The notes: a model not told the origin generated them from the sequence alone. 64,000 nucleotides of DNA from Rariloculus sp963665575 (GCA_963665575.2 CAXXDW010000003.1:186001-250000); one strand, 5' to 3'; counted from the stretch's first letter, positions 9,120 through 18,805 are shown. Made by a program: numbers and translations.

Positions 9120-9587
9120 CTATGACTCGTCGATCGCGACAACCTGGTCGCGTTGGGCGATCAGGTTCGCGTTGGTGAACTTCGGAACGTCCGCGGCGAT
9201 GCCCGCCTGTTGCTCAGCGGCAGCGGCCTCGAACGCATCGACATTGGCAATGTAGATGTTCAGCGTGGCGACGTATGGAGGCGGTGAGCCGTCAGCGCCC
9301 GGTTGGCCGCGGCGCAGTTCGAAGCGGCTGATGGAGTCGCCGTAGAGCCGCATGATCAGCGGCATGTGGGTGTTCTCGTAATAGTCGAAATCGAACGTCA
9401 CGTCGGGACCGTTTTCGTACACGATCGTCATGCAGTATTGGCCGACGACGCTGTCCGCGGCGATTGCACCCGTCGTCAGACTTGCGCCGACTGCTGCGCC
9501 GAGCGCAGCGGCCTTGCCCGCCCCGGTCAACAACGTGCGACGATCTACCCTCCGTTCGACACATTGTTCCAGTCTTTCAGTTGCCAT
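9120..9587 (-). CDS. EthD-like protein with Tat signal
   Basis: About 155 residues from the ATG at 9585-9587, which has GGGAGG 7 bases upstream. The N-terminus carries a twin-arginine motif (DRRTLLTGAGKAAALGAAV), so export in folded form is likely. The mature part has a small ferredoxin-like fold typical of EthD proteins: CMTIVYENG, FDFDYYENTHMPLIMRLYGD and later ATLNIYIANVDAFEAA. EthD relatives are small dimeric alpha+beta-barrel proteins with roles in ether degradation or dehydration of polyketide-like compounds. Most are cytoplasmic, so the Tat leader is unusual. No partner genes of an ether-degrading system are nearby. Confidence 0.82.
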   Translation of the reverse strand: MATERLEQCVERRVDRRTLLTGAGKAAALGAAVGASLTTGAIAADSVVGQYCMTIVYENGPDVTFDFDYYENTHMPLIMRLYGDSISRFELRRGQPGADGSPPPYVATLNIYIANVDAFEAAAAEQQAGIAADVPKFTNANLIAQRDQVVAIDES

Positions 9588-9689
9588 CGAAGTACCTCCC
9601 ATGGAATCTTGTTGTCTTGCCTGCGGCACAAGGCAGTAGCCCGGCGGCTTCCCGGACTCCGTTCGAGAGCGCCGGATCGGAACGGACGC

Positions 9690-10889
9690 TCAGGCAATTT
9701 GCGAGCGGTAGCCTCTGAGCAAACGGGCAAACTCCTGCAACGCCGCGATTCCGCTCGCCTCGGCATCGGCGCACCACGCCTGCAATCGTGTCAGAAGTTC
9801 CGCCTGGTCGTTGCCGGTTTGAGTCCAGAGTGCCTTGAGCCGTTGCTTGAACTCGAAAATCGTGCGGAGCGTCTGATCGCCCTCGAGCGCTGCGGACAGT
9901 TGCTGCTCGCCAACTCTCTCGATAGCCGTGTCCTCGGTCGAGATCTGCCGGCGCAAACCGAGCAGACGCTTCTTCGCAACGCCCTGCTCTCCCTTGCACG
10001 CGGCTCGAAACACGGGTCGTACGACCCGGCTGCCGTAGAGCTTGAGCACGTGAAAGCGGTTCGCGACGATCGCGCTCAGCAGCTCCGTGTCGACGGCAGG
10101 CCGAGTGTCGGCCGATACCTTCCCGGCCGTGATTCTGCCTGTCCTGGGTGCGACCCTGCGTACGTCGGCGAGCCTCAGCATCTCGAGCAACCGAATGTAG
10201 AACCAACCGACGTCGAACTCCCACCATTTGTTCGAGAACTTTGCGGACACCCCATAGGCGTGATGGTTGTTGTGCATTTCCTCGCCGCCGATGATCAGGC
10301 CGAAGGGAACGATGTTGCGCGAAGCGTCCTCGGTTTCGAAGTTGCGGTAGCCCCAGTAGTGCCCTACTCCATTGATGACGCCGGCCGCCCAGAACGGGAT
10401 CCACACCATCTGCACGAGCCAGATCGCAAGACCGACAACGCCGAAGAGGATCAGATCGGTTGCGAGCATCAGGCCGATGCCGAGAAAGACATGCCGGCTG
10501 TAGACGTTGCGCTCGATCCAGTCGTCCGGCGTGCCGTGGCCGTAGGCTTCAAGCGTTTCCCGTTTGGCTGCCTCCTTGCGATAAAGGAACGCGCCGCCGA
10601 AAAGGACCGACGCGATGCCCGTCTGCTGCGGGCTGTGCGGATCCTCTTCGAGTTCGCACCTTGCGTGATGCTTCCTGTGCACGGCGACCCACTGGCGCGT
10701 CACCATGCCGGTCGTCAGCCAGAGCCAGAATCTGAAGAAATGGCTGGCGATCGGATGCAGCTTCAGTGCGCGATGCGCCTGGGCACGGTGCAGGAAGATC
10801 GTGACGCTCGCGATCGTGATGTGCGTGAGCAGTATCGCCGCCCAGAAGTAACCCCAGCCCGACAGGTCGAGCAAGCCCTGGAAATTCAT
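9690..10889 (-). CDS. desA: DesA-like acyl-lipid desaturase
   Basis: About 399 residues, close to the length of Pseudomonas DesA, which inserts a cis double bond into phospholipid acyl chains in the inner membrane. Three His clusters bind the di-iron centre: HRAQAHRAL (about 33-41), HRKHHA (about 71-76) and HNNHHAY near residue 210. Hydrophobic helices surround these (LLTHITIASVTIFL, and IGLMLATDLILFGVVGLAIW). The charged C-terminal 130 residues also occur in DesA proteins, so this is not a fusion. The ATG at 10887-10889 was chosen because it starts MNFQGLLDLSGWGY, which aligns with the DesA N-terminus. It is separated by 143 bases from the S9 peptidase stop at 11033 upstream. Confidence 0.9.
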   Translation of the reverse strand: MNFQGLLDLSGWGYFWAAILLTHITIASVTIFLHRAQAHRALKLHPIASHFFRFWLWLTTGMVTRQWVAVHRKHHARCELEEDPHSPQQTGIASVLFGGAFLYRKEAAKRETLEAYGHGTPDDWIERNVYSRHVFLGIGLMLATDLILFGVVGLAIWLVQMVWIPFWAAGVINGVGHYWGYRNFETEDASRNIVPFGLIIGGEEMHNNHHAYGVSAKFSNKWWEFDVGWFYIRLLEMLRLADVRRVAPRTGRITAGKVSADTRPAVDTELLSAIVANRFHVLKLYGSRVVRPVFRAACKGEQGVAKKRLLGLRRQISTEDTAIERVGEQQLSAALEGDQTLRTIFEFKQRLKALWTQTGNDQAELLTRLQAWCADAEASGIAALQEFARLLRGYRSQIA

Positions 10890-11032
10890 CGCTTTATTGA
10901 TCCCCCACTGCCAACCGGGCGAACTGCCCGGCGCCCCCGGTGTCGATGGCAAAGTATACCGGCTCTGGCCTTCCAAAGCGCCGCACGGCGATTCCGGCAA
11001 CCGGCGTCGCCACGAAGTGCCCTACTGCTGAA

Positions 11033-13093
11033 TCAATCGACCTCGGATGCCGGCCCGAGCCCGCAGTCGTTCGCAAGAAAATCGAGCAGTGCCCCGTAGA
11101 ACTCCATGTTGTGCTCGTAACCGAGCGTGTCCACAGTGTGCGCGGCATCGATGAGCTTGACGTACTTGTAGGGCTTCTGCAGCCGTTCGAGTTCGAGCGC
11201 AAAGAGATCGCTGTGCCGGATCGGCACGATCAGATCGCGGTCGCCGTGCACGAGCAGGACCGGTACGTTCACCTGTTCCACGAGCGCCAAAGGCGAGAGC
11301 CCGCCCCGGGTCATCTGGAAGATGTCCCGGAACCGGTAGTTCCACTCTTCCCTGGCGATCATCTCCATGCTGCTGACGCCCGCGCCCGGAATGGCGCAGT
11401 TATACAGATTCGGCTCGCGCAGCGAACCCATGAACGCCGAGAATCCGCCGTAACTCCAGCCGAATATGGCAAGACGGTCGGGATCCGCGATGCCCTCGTC
11501 AATGAGGTACTGAATCCCGTCATCCACATCGTCCTGCATTGCCAGGCCCCATTGCCGGTCGCCTGCTGCGAAGTACTCGTAGCCGAACCCCGTGGAACCC
11601 CGGAAATTGGGCTGCAGGACGGCGTAACCGCGCGTCGCCAGCAACTGCGGCCACTCGTCCCAGAACGACGAGTTCCAATGCAGGGAGTCGCGCGATTGCG
11701 GGCCGCCATGCGGATGGGCGACGGTCGGGTACGGCGGTTCGCCGCTCGTCGGCAGCGTAAGCACCGCATTGAGGCGCATCCCGTCGCGTGCCTCGTACCA
11801 GACGACCCGGCGCTCCCCGAGCTGTCCGGGCTCGATGGCCGACGCCGCGGCAAGCAACTGCAGACTCGACTTGTCGGTGAGCAGATAGTAGCGGCCCGGC
11901 TCGCGTGGCCCCGTGGAGTGTATGACGATGTACTTGTCTTCGGCCGCCCGGTCATGGATGCGGTTGAAGTTGTCCGCAGGAAGTGCGGCATCGATGGATT
12001 GCTGAAGCGCCGCTGCTTCTTCGTCAACGTAGTAGATGGTTGGAGCGTCGCCGACGTAGTAAAAACCGACGAGACCCGGATCCTCGTCTCCGTCGACACA
12101 GGCGTCGGAGATGCACGCCGAGACAACGCTTCCGGCATCGTAACGGTCGGTTGCAAACAGCAACTCCGGCTCTACGTCCGAACGGCTCAAATCGTATTGG
12201 AATATCGCTTCCGTATCTCGGTCTTTCGCCCACGACACGTATACCTGGTTCGATTCACCGGGTACGAATCCCAGCACCGCCAGCGAGCGGCGTTCGTCGA
12301 CGTCGTAGCGAATCCACTCGTTCCACTCGGTTTCGCCCTTGAGGCGAAACTGAATGACGATATCGTTGTCGTTCGGCGTGACGTAGGAGCGAATGCGCAC
12401 GTCGCCGTCGTGGTCGTACGCATATCCGAAATAGCTCGATGAGAACTGGAACAGCGGGTCGCTTTGGCCGTTGTTGACATTGACCCTGAAGACCTCCGTT
12501 CCCACATCGTCCGAACCGAGCCACTCGATCATCACCCAGTCGTCTTGCTCGGGCAGGCGGTGCACGAGGTTGGGACTGTACAGGCGCTGAACGACTGTCT
12601 CCGATGCGAAGCGGGCGATGCTGGACTTGCTCGGCAGTTCCACCCAGGGACCGCCGTCAAGCCCCACGGACAGAAGCTTGTAGGCGTAGGTCTTGACGCG
12701 ACCCGGTGCACCGATCCCGGCGGCGTTATAGGCGACGCGCCGGCCCGGAACCTCGACCGGTTGGCGGGTGCGAACCAGCAGTCGTTCGTCATTGGCCCAG
12801 TCGACGCCCACGATGTCCATGTGATCGGCACCGAGCGTGTAGGGTTCGCTCGCGATGTCATCCGTTTCGTAGACATCGATGACGTAGTTCTGGCCCCGGC
12901 CGAGCAGGCGCATGACGGCGAGACGCTCGCCCGATGGCGAGAGATCCACGTCCCGCACGATGGGCCTCATGGCGAAGGCTTCCAGCGGCGCCGGCGACTG
13001 CGGCAGCGCTACCGCAAGGGGCGCAAGGACTCCGGCGACGAAAACAACGCGTCGCGCGGCAACGATTGTCCCGACGTGAGCTTTGGCATTCAT
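11033..13093 (-). CDS. Secreted S9-family (prolyl oligopeptidase-like) peptidase
   Basis: About 686 residues. The ATG at 13091-13093 gives a signal-like N-terminus (VVFVAGVLAPLAVALPQ). The first 400 residues carry the beta-propeller typical of S9 peptidases (repeated phrases such as DLSPSGERLAV and GVDWANDERLLV). The C-terminal alpha/beta-hydrolase domain holds HPHGGPQSRD, the nucleophile elbow GWSYGGFSAF, VLLVHGDRDLIVP for the acid and DAAHTVDT for the catalytic His. It is probably a periplasmic dipeptidyl- or acyl-peptidase. It follows the TonB receptor by 44 bases on the same strand, which suggests processing or uptake of a peptide-like substrate with that receptor. Confidence 0.92.
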   Translation of the reverse strand: MNAKAHVGTIVAARRVVFVAGVLAPLAVALPQSPAPLEAFAMRPIVRDVDLSPSGERLAVMRLLGRGQNYVIDVYETDDIASEPYTLGADHMDIVGVDWANDERLLVRTRQPVEVPGRRVAYNAAGIGAPGRVKTYAYKLLSVGLDGGPWVELPSKSSIARFASETVVQRLYSPNLVHRLPEQDDWVMIEWLGSDDVGTEVFRVNVNNGQSDPLFQFSSSYFGYAYDHDGDVRIRSYVTPNDNDIVIQFRLKGETEWNEWIRYDVDERRSLAVLGFVPGESNQVYVSWAKDRDTEAIFQYDLSRSDVEPELLFATDRYDAGSVVSACISDACVDGDEDPGLVGFYYVGDAPTIYYVDEEAAALQQSIDAALPADNFNRIHDRAAEDKYIVIHSTGPREPGRYYLLTDKSSLQLLAAASAIEPGQLGERRVVWYEARDGMRLNAVLTLPTSGEPPYPTVAHPHGGPQSRDSLHWNSSFWDEWPQLLATRGYAVLQPNFRGSTGFGYEYFAAGDRQWGLAMQDDVDDGIQYLIDEGIADPDRLAIFGWSYGGFSAFMGSLREPNLYNCAIPGAGVSSMEMIAREEWNYRFRDIFQMTRGGLSPLALVEQVNVPVLLVHGDRDLIVPIRHSDLFALELERLQKPYKYVKLIDAAHTVDTLGYEHNMEFYGALLDFLANDCGLGPASEVD

Positions 13094-13137
13094 TGTGTCA
13101 ATACTCCGTGGCAATTCCCGCCGGCAAGCCCGGTCGG

Positions 13138-16100
13138 TCACGAGCCCGAGAAACTGTAGCTGAACGAGGCGAACACGCGACGTCCAAGCAAGTCATATCC
13201 GGCGCCGATTGGGATGTTGTACGAAACACCGCTTATCACGGACGGCGCGAACGGACTCCAGCCGACGGACGGTGGATTCTTGTCGAACAGATTGCGGACA
13301 CCGAATACGAGTACGTAGCGCCCATTCGAGTCGCTGTAGCGCACCGACGCAGTATGGAAGTAGCGTCGGTTCGCGTTCCTCACGTTCGTGATATAGGGAT
13401 TGTCGCTACGCTGGTAGATCGGCGCCTCGTCCGTGGACCCGACATAGTCGACCGACCAGGTAAACGTGAAGTCCCGCCAGTCGAAGCGGATGTCCGCTTC
13501 GCCGCGCCAGCGGGGATGCGCGTGACGGCCGATGTAGTCCGTGCTGCCGGCGCCCGTCAGGCCGTACTCGTAGCCCTTCACGCGCGCGAGCAACACGTCG
13601 ACGCTGAGATTTCCGACGGCATATTCCCGCTCCGCCCGGATCGTGATGTCGTATCCCTTGGAGCCTTCGATCGCAACGTTGATGTACGAGGAATTCACCG
13701 AACTGAGCTGTCCATCGGTCCTTCGGTCACCGACGAGCGTGCACTCCTGGGCCGAAAAACCGGGCGAGGAGTAGCAACGCGTCAGGATCGTGCCCGCACC
13801 CAGTCGGGAGATCGAATTCTCAAGATCGATTTCGTAGTAGTCCACCGCGAAACTCAGATCGAGACCCACACGCGGGAAGCGCGCCGCAAGGTCCGGCGTG
13901 ATTACGAGCCCGAGTGTCCTCGAATCGGAAGTTTCCGCGTTGAGGTTGAGGTTGCCGCCTGTGACCACGAGGAGACTGGAGACCGCAGAGTAATCCGGAG
14001 GAATGATGCCCTGATCCTCGAGCGACTGGCAGTTCTGGTACAGGTTGCTGCCGGGATCGAGATCCCGTGCCGGGTCCTTGAAGCTGTTGCAGGGATCCGC
14101 GCGCGAAGCGACGAAACCCGTCTGGTTGGCCAGGAACAGCTCGTACAGGGCGGGCGCGCGAAACGAGGTGCCGAGCGCTGCGCGCATCCTGAGCAGCGTG
14201 GTCGGCGCGTAGTTGATGAGCGCTCGCCATGTCGAATCGCTGCCGTAGGAACTGTAGTCGGTGTAGCGGTACGACGCATTGAGGGTAAACTCCTCCGCCA
14301 GTTCCTGCCCCGCGACTAGCGGCAATTCGAGTTCGCCGTAGAGTTCACTGACCGTATCGTCGCCCATGGTTCGGCCCGCTCCGGAAAAGCCCCATTGGTT
14401 GTCCTCGACCGACGCCGCCGAAGGACGGTCATCGAGTTCCCGGCCGCGCCACTCCATACCCAGCACACCGCGCACCTGGCCCGCCGGCAAGTCGAACAGT
14501 CCCCCTTCGAGGTTGAACCCGGCGCTCAGCAGGTCGTAGTCCGTTTCCAGGAACTGCCGCTCGCTGATGTAGTTCTTGGCGTCGGCGGGAACTTCGCCGC
14601 GCAGGGCGTCACCGCTGATGAGGTCGAGCGGAACGCACGCGGGATCGGGACCCTCGGAAAGCACCCTGTTTACGACCGCACCCTGGAAAGTGGACGCGAA
14701 GTTGAGCTGACCAGGATCCAGTACGCACTGCAGATTACCGTTCGCATCGACCGCAGTAGACAGCGCGCGGGCCACCTTGTCCTTGAGCCAGGTGTCGTAA
14801 TTCCAGCCGCCACGACTCGACGAGTAGCCGAGGAACACGTCCCAGGCAAAATCGCCGCGGTCCCCCTCAAGACCCAGCGTAAGCGCCGTGACCTCGTTCT
14901 CAACTTCCGTTACCGGATCGAGCAGGTTGTAGCTCATGACGACCGGATTGGCGATTCCTCCGATTGCGCCGAACGGATTGGTCGGGTTTCTCGGGTGCAG
15001 GTACGGAAAGATCTGCCGGTAACCGTTGTTGATCTCGTCTTCGCGCTTGCTGAAGTAGAACTCGTAGGTACCGCTGACAGTGCTGCCCTCCTCACCGATC
15101 CTGAAGTCCAGCAATCCGTCGCTGTAGGCCTGGATCAGATTGCGCTTGGGATAGAGATCCTCCGTCATCCAGTTGCGATCCTCGCGTACACCGGGCTCTG
15201 CGCGTCTCGTTCCGTCCAGGCCGTAGCCGAGCTCGCGCCACGGTAGCCCGGTACCGAAGAAGTTTGCGGCGGGATCGGGGATCGCACTGATTGGAACCGC
15301 AGACAGGCCGAAAACGTCGACATAGCCGTTAACCGACCCGAAACACCGCCCGTCGAAGGTGGCCTCGAAAATCGATCTGAATGTTTCGCCGTTCGAAAGC
15401 GGCCGTTCGTCACAGAAGGCATAGTCGAGTTCACCGCGCTTTACGGATCCGAACCCGGAAGCCTCAACGGCGAAGTCGAAGTAACCACGGTCGAATGTTT
15501 TGCCGTATAGCAGACTCACGGATCCGAAGTCGGAAATCTCCTGGTAATCCGCTTCGATGCGGAAATCGTCGAATCTGCGCCGCGTGATGATGTTCACGAC
15601 GCCGGCGACCGCGTCGGCGCCGTACACGGACGACGCGCCGTCCTTGAGAATCTCGATCCGCTGCACGGCGACGAACGGGATCGAGTTCAAATCGACGTTG
15701 GCAACCTGACCGCGCGTGCCTGCCGGTGTGAAGCGGCGCCCGTTGATGAGCACGAGTGTTCGGCCGGCGTCGAGACTCCGGAGCCCGAAGGTGTTCGCGC
15801 CCGGGCCGCCGGAAACGACGAAACCGCCGAATGTGTTGTCGATCTGCGTGCCGGAGGCGAGCGCGCTCGTCTGCAGCATTTCCGTGGTGTTGGCGAGACC
15901 GGCGAGCAGGGCCCGCTCATCGGTCACGACCGTGACCGGCAGTGCTGCGGTAAAGTTGTCGCGCCGGATACGCGAGCCGGTCACGACGACTTCCTCGGTC
16001 AGACCCGCAGCAGGCGCCAACGTAACGGGCGCATCGGCGGCTTCATCGGCAGCCTCCTCGTCGGCCTGCTCGGAAGGCTGCTCGTCGGCTTGCGCTTCAG

Positions 16101-16224
16101 CCTGCCCTGTCGGCGGAGCTTCCGCGGAGTCCTCGGGCTGCGCCTCCTGCGCGATGCCCGTACCAGAAAGGACAAGCGCGGCGAGTGCCGCAATTACGTT
16201 GCGTATATGGGTGTTCATAGTCAT
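13138..16224 (-). CDS. TonB-dependent outer-membrane receptor
   Basis: A 1028-residue receptor. Signal peptide about 1-25, then an acidic low-complexity stretch rich in Glu, Ala and Asp (about 26-70), a TonB-box-like EEVVVTGSRI, a plug domain (VTVVTDERALLAG; LVLINGRRFTPAG; VQRIEILKDGASSVYGADA; VAGVVNIITRR), and a 22-strand barrel ending in an aromatic residue pattern FASFSYSFSGS. The plug phrases are those of the gammaproteobacterial receptors that import oligosaccharides, peptides or other large nutrients. The acidic spacer before the TonB box is longer than usual. It is followed by an S9 peptidase gene, so peptide import is possible. A palindrome 118-129 bases upstream may control it. Confidence 0.95.
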   Translation of the reverse strand: MTMNTHIRNVIAALAALVLSGTGIAQEAQPEDSAEAPPTGQAEAQADEQPSEQADEEAADEAADAPVTLAPAAGLTEEVVVTGSRIRRDNFTAALPVTVVTDERALLAGLANTTEMLQTSALASGTQIDNTFGGFVVSGGPGANTFGLRSLDAGRTLVLINGRRFTPAGTRGQVANVDLNSIPFVAVQRIEILKDGASSVYGADAVAGVVNIITRRRFDDFRIEADYQEISDFGSVSLLYGKTFDRGYFDFAVEASGFGSVKRGELDYAFCDERPLSNGETFRSIFEATFDGRCFGSVNGYVDVFGLSAVPISAIPDPAANFFGTGLPWRELGYGLDGTRRAEPGVREDRNWMTEDLYPKRNLIQAYSDGLLDFRIGEEGSTVSGTYEFYFSKREDEINNGYRQIFPYLHPRNPTNPFGAIGGIANPVVMSYNLLDPVTEVENEVTALTLGLEGDRGDFAWDVFLGYSSSRGGWNYDTWLKDKVARALSTAVDANGNLQCVLDPGQLNFASTFQGAVVNRVLSEGPDPACVPLDLISGDALRGEVPADAKNYISERQFLETDYDLLSAGFNLEGGLFDLPAGQVRGVLGMEWRGRELDDRPSAASVEDNQWGFSGAGRTMGDDTVSELYGELELPLVAGQELAEEFTLNASYRYTDYSSYGSDSTWRALINYAPTTLLRMRAALGTSFRAPALYELFLANQTGFVASRADPCNSFKDPARDLDPGSNLYQNCQSLEDQGIIPPDYSAVSSLLVVTGGNLNLNAETSDSRTLGLVITPDLAARFPRVGLDLSFAVDYYEIDLENSISRLGAGTILTRCYSSPGFSAQECTLVGDRRTDGQLSSVNSSYINVAIEGSKGYDITIRAEREYAVGNLSVDVLLARVKGYEYGLTGAGSTDYIGRHAHPRWRGEADIRFDWRDFTFTWSVDYVGSTDEAPIYQRSDNPYITNVRNANRRYFHTASVRYSDSNGRYVLVFGVRNLFDKNPPSVGWSPFAPSVISGVSYNIPIGAGYDLLGRRVFASFSYSFSGS

Positions 16225-16341
16225 TCCGTTGGGTTACCGGCTCTGCCTGCGAAGAGGCTGATTCCGTTCCTGCTGCAAGCCGGCCCACCGATCGTGTAAT
16301 AAACAGGATCGACGCTTCGGATCAGTGTGGTGGGGGTGCTG

Positions 16342-16353
16342 GATACCGGTATC
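16342..16353. promoter_or_regulatory. 12-bp palindrome upstream of TonB receptor
   Basis: GATACCGGTATC is a perfect 12-bp palindrome lying between the receptor start (16224) and the stop of the membrane-protein gene at 16429. Directly to its right the motif TAYCGACAC occurs twice at 11-bp spacing (from about 16350 and 16361). The spacing of one helical turn suggests a regulator binding site, but no binding protein can be named. Confidence 0.35.
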
Positions 16354-16428
16354 GACACAATACCGACACGTTACTCCAAAAGCGCAAAAACTTCTAACGC
16401 TGCCAACGTCATAGCGCCGCACACCCGA

Positions 16429-16926
16429 TCAATAAATGATGCCTGGCGGCCGGTAGAACGTGATCAGCCGCCCGGCACACATCACGGCAATGAGGAGCAC
16501 CAGCGAGACACCGCCCATGACCCTGGCCGGCAGCGGCGCGTCGTCGTTTGGTCCCATCGCCGCGACAGCACTGAATTGCAGCCGGTAGAACAGCACCACG
16601 TTTATTCCCATGAGCGCAAGGCACACCGCCTTGACGTGAAACGCCGAGTTGTAGAAGTACTGGTCAGGTGCGCCGGAGATGAAGAGCAGCCCGGTCAGTA
16701 CCGAAATACCGAACCCCACCAGACCAAAACGCAATAGTCCGTGCATCGCGCCGGGGCGAATACCCTTTGCAAGCCCGAGCAGGCGCAGGTCGAACACGCC
16801 GACGGTACCGGCCATGAGCGTCAGACCAATGAAGTGCAGGGACTCGCAGATTGGCCAGGCCCACTGCCAGGTGGTCACGAAATACGACGCCGGCGTATTG
16901 ACGATCCAGTTCATCAAGGCCTGCAT
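16429..16926 (-). CDS. Small integral membrane protein (DUF6644-like)
   Basis: A 165-residue protein with four predicted membrane segments (about 18-42, 60-82, 95-115 and 132-155). The first half shows ESLHFIGLTLMAGTVGVFDLRLLG, a pattern like HxxGLxLLxGxxxxxDLRLLG that I recall from the DUF6644 family. It is related in plan to the protein encoded just upstream (16936-17445), which carries LHTLGLGIVVGVNVAINVWALG at the same place. A His in the first helix pair could bind haem or metal, which is inference. The two genes are 9 bases apart and surely co-transcribed. Confidence 0.75.
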   Translation of the reverse strand: MQALMNWIVNTPASYFVTTWQWAWPICESLHFIGLTLMAGTVGVFDLRLLGLAKGIRPGAMHGLLRFGLVGFGISVLTGLLFISGAPDQYFYNSAFHVKAVCLALMGINVVLFYRLQFSAVAAMGPNDDAPLPARVMGGVSLVLLIAVMCAGRLITFYRPPGIIY

Positions 16927-16935
16927 CCGGATACC

Positions 16936-17445
16936 TCAGTTCAATACGTCGGTGGCCATGAGGACGCTGTGGGTATACGCCAGGAACCGCCCCGTCCCAA
17001 TGGTTCCGGCCCACAGGGCAAGCGTGGCCCCCGCGACCACCTTGACGCGGATGTCCGGCACGAACACGCGTCGGGAATCCGCTCCTGCGAAGACTTGCCG
17101 GCCGAGCCAGCTGAGCAGTACCAGCGCCGCGGCGATGAGCCCGAGCTTTATGTAGAAGATCGGATTGGTCAGCGCCTTGGCAGGATACGCAACGAGCAGC
17201 AGGACGCCGGACACGGCGTTGATCGCGAACCCGATCCACATGACCGGCATGAGTTGCTGCAGCGGTCCGATCGGATGGCGCCTGGCGAAACCGAGCGCCC
17301 AGACGTTAATCGCCACGTTGACGCCAACGACGATACCGAGCCCGAGGGTATGCAGGAAAAGAATGAACGGAAAGGCGAATACCGTCGGCGTCTCGCGAAT
17401 CCATACACCGAGCGCGGATTGCTCTATCGCAGCAAGGAAAGCCAT
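16936..17445 (-). CDS. Small integral membrane protein (DUF6644-like)
   Basis: A 169-residue protein with four or five membrane segments (about 20-45, 60-85, 95-115, 130-155). The motif FLHTLGLGIVVGVNVAINVWALGFAR near residues 30-55 mirrors the partner protein at 16429-16926, and both end with a short polar tail. The start ATG at 17443-17445 is adjacent to the divergent signalling operon at 17627. The pair looks like a gene duplication of a subunit that works as a heteromer; function is unknown. Confidence 0.75.
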   Translation of the reverse strand: MAFLAAIEQSALGVWIRETPTVFAFPFILFLHTLGLGIVVGVNVAINVWALGFARRHPIGPLQQLMPVMWIGFAINAVSGVLLLVAYPAKALTNPIFYIKLGLIAAALVLLSWLGRQVFAGADSRRVFVPDIRVKVVAGATLALWAGTIGTGRFLAYTHSVLMATDVLN

Positions 17446-17626
17446 CGTCAGCGAATGGTATCAGAGACGTACGGTACCCGTTCCCGCGAACACGCTGCAC
17501 CATCCGATGGTCTCGTCCCCGACTTCGGCTCGGGCCGGCCGCGCGGTGGCTGTTCAGATCGTGGCCGGGATGATACCTTCGCCCCGGTCCCGAAAACCGA
17601 TGTTGATGCTCGACGCGAGGTCTTAG

Positions 17627-18805
17627 ATGGCGGATCCGCTCTACAAGATTCTGGTCGTGGACGATGAGCCCGATCTGGAACCGCTCGTAAAGATGCGCAT
17701 GCGCCGGGAAATCCGGTCAAAACTTTACACATTCGAATTCGCAGGCAATGGAGTCGAAGCTCTCGAGACGCTCGAGCGCGAGGGCGACATCGATCTTGTG
17801 TTGTCCGACATCAACATGCCGCGCATGGACGGACTGACGCTTCTCGAGCAGATCGCCGGTGCCGAAGCGGATATGCGCGCGGTGATCGTCTCCGCCTACG
17901 GAGACATGAAGAACATTCGAACGGCAATGAACCGGGGCGCGTTCGATTTCATCATCAAACCCATCGATTTCGACGATTTCAGGGTCACGATCAACCGCGC
18001 ATTGGTCCACCTGGCAAAGTGGCGCGAAGCGCTCGTATCCCGCGACAAGCTCGTTTCCATTCAGAACGAACTCGATGTCGCAAAGACCATCCAACAATCG
18101 ATCCTGCCCACCGTGTTCCCGGAAACGGACGGAATGCAGATTTTCGGCAGCATGGAACCGGCCCGCGCCGTGGGCGGCGACTTCTTCTTCGTCGAACGAT
18201 TCGTCGACGGCCGCATTGCACTCGCCGTTGCCGACGTTTCGGACAAGGGCGTGCCGGCCGCGCTCTTCATGATGCTGACCCGGACCCTGCTCAAGGGCGC
18301 GCTGCGCGACGGCGCACCGCCCGGCCGGGTTCTCGAGGAAGTCAACGATCTATTGCATGAAGACAACGATACCGCGATGTTCGTCACCCTGTTCTGCGGG
18401 ATATACGACCCACATACGGGCGGGTTTACGTATGCCAACGGCGGACACAATCCGCCGCTGCACGTGCGTGCCGACGGGAGCTCTGAAATATTGCCCATAA
18501 CCGGCGGAATTGCGCTTGGCGTGGCGCCCGAATTCACGTTTGCGGAAGACTCCATCGAACTCGCGCCGGGCGATAGCGCCGTGCTTTATACTGACGGCGT
18601 GACCGAGGCGATCAACGCGGCTGACGAGGAATTCGGTATGGAGCGCCTGCACGCCATCTTCGCCGAGACACCCGGCCTGAATGCCCTCGAAGGCAACAGT
18701 GCGATATTCGAATCCCTCGGAAAATTCACTGGCGAAACACCGCAATTCGACGACATCACCTGCCTCGTTCTGCATCGAAAGCGTCCTTCACCACTGGCAT
18801 CATGA
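17627..18805 (+). CDS. Response regulator with PP2C/SpoIIE phosphatase output
   Basis: A 392-residue two-domain protein. The receiver (about 6-125) has VVDDEPD, the phosphorylatable Asp61 in LSDINMPRMDG and the Lys of FIIKPID. A short helical linker (VSIQNELDVAKTIQQSILP) leads to a SpoIIE-type phosphatase (about 165-385) with PARAVGGDFFFVE, VADVSDKGVPAALFM, YANGGHNPPLHV and YTDGVTEAIN, all metal-binding or catalytic positions. It should dephosphorylate a STAS antagonist in a partner-switching pathway when its receiver is phosphorylated. The STAS gene at 22782-23117 and the kinase encoded immediately downstream (ATGA overlap at 18802) complete the set. The histidine kinase at 20503-22752 is the likely phosphodonor. 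Confidence 0.94.
   Translation: MADPLYKILVVDDEPDLEPLVKMRMRREIRSKLYTFEFAGNGVEALETLEREGDIDLVLSDINMPRMDGLTLLEQIAGAEADMRAVIVSAYGDMKNIRTAMNRGAFDFIIKPIDFDDFRVTINRALVHLAKWREALVSRDKLVSIQNELDVAKTIQQSILPTVFPETDGMQIFGSMEPARAVGGDFFFVERFVDGRIALAVADVSDKGVPAALFMMLTRTLLKGALRDGAPPGRVLEEVNDLLHEDNDTAMFVTLFCGIYDPHTGGFTYANGGHNPPLHVRADGSSEILPITGGIALGVAPEFTFAEDSIELAPGDSAVLYTDGVTEAINAADEEFGMERLHAIFAETPGLNALEGNSAIFESLGKFTGETPQFDDITCLVLHRKRPSPLAS

Noticed and set aside
10940..12442. A 500-codon open frame on the plus strand opposite the S9 peptidase.
   Set aside because: Antisense shadow of a well-supported peptidase with an intact catalytic triad; no signal peptide or family motifs.
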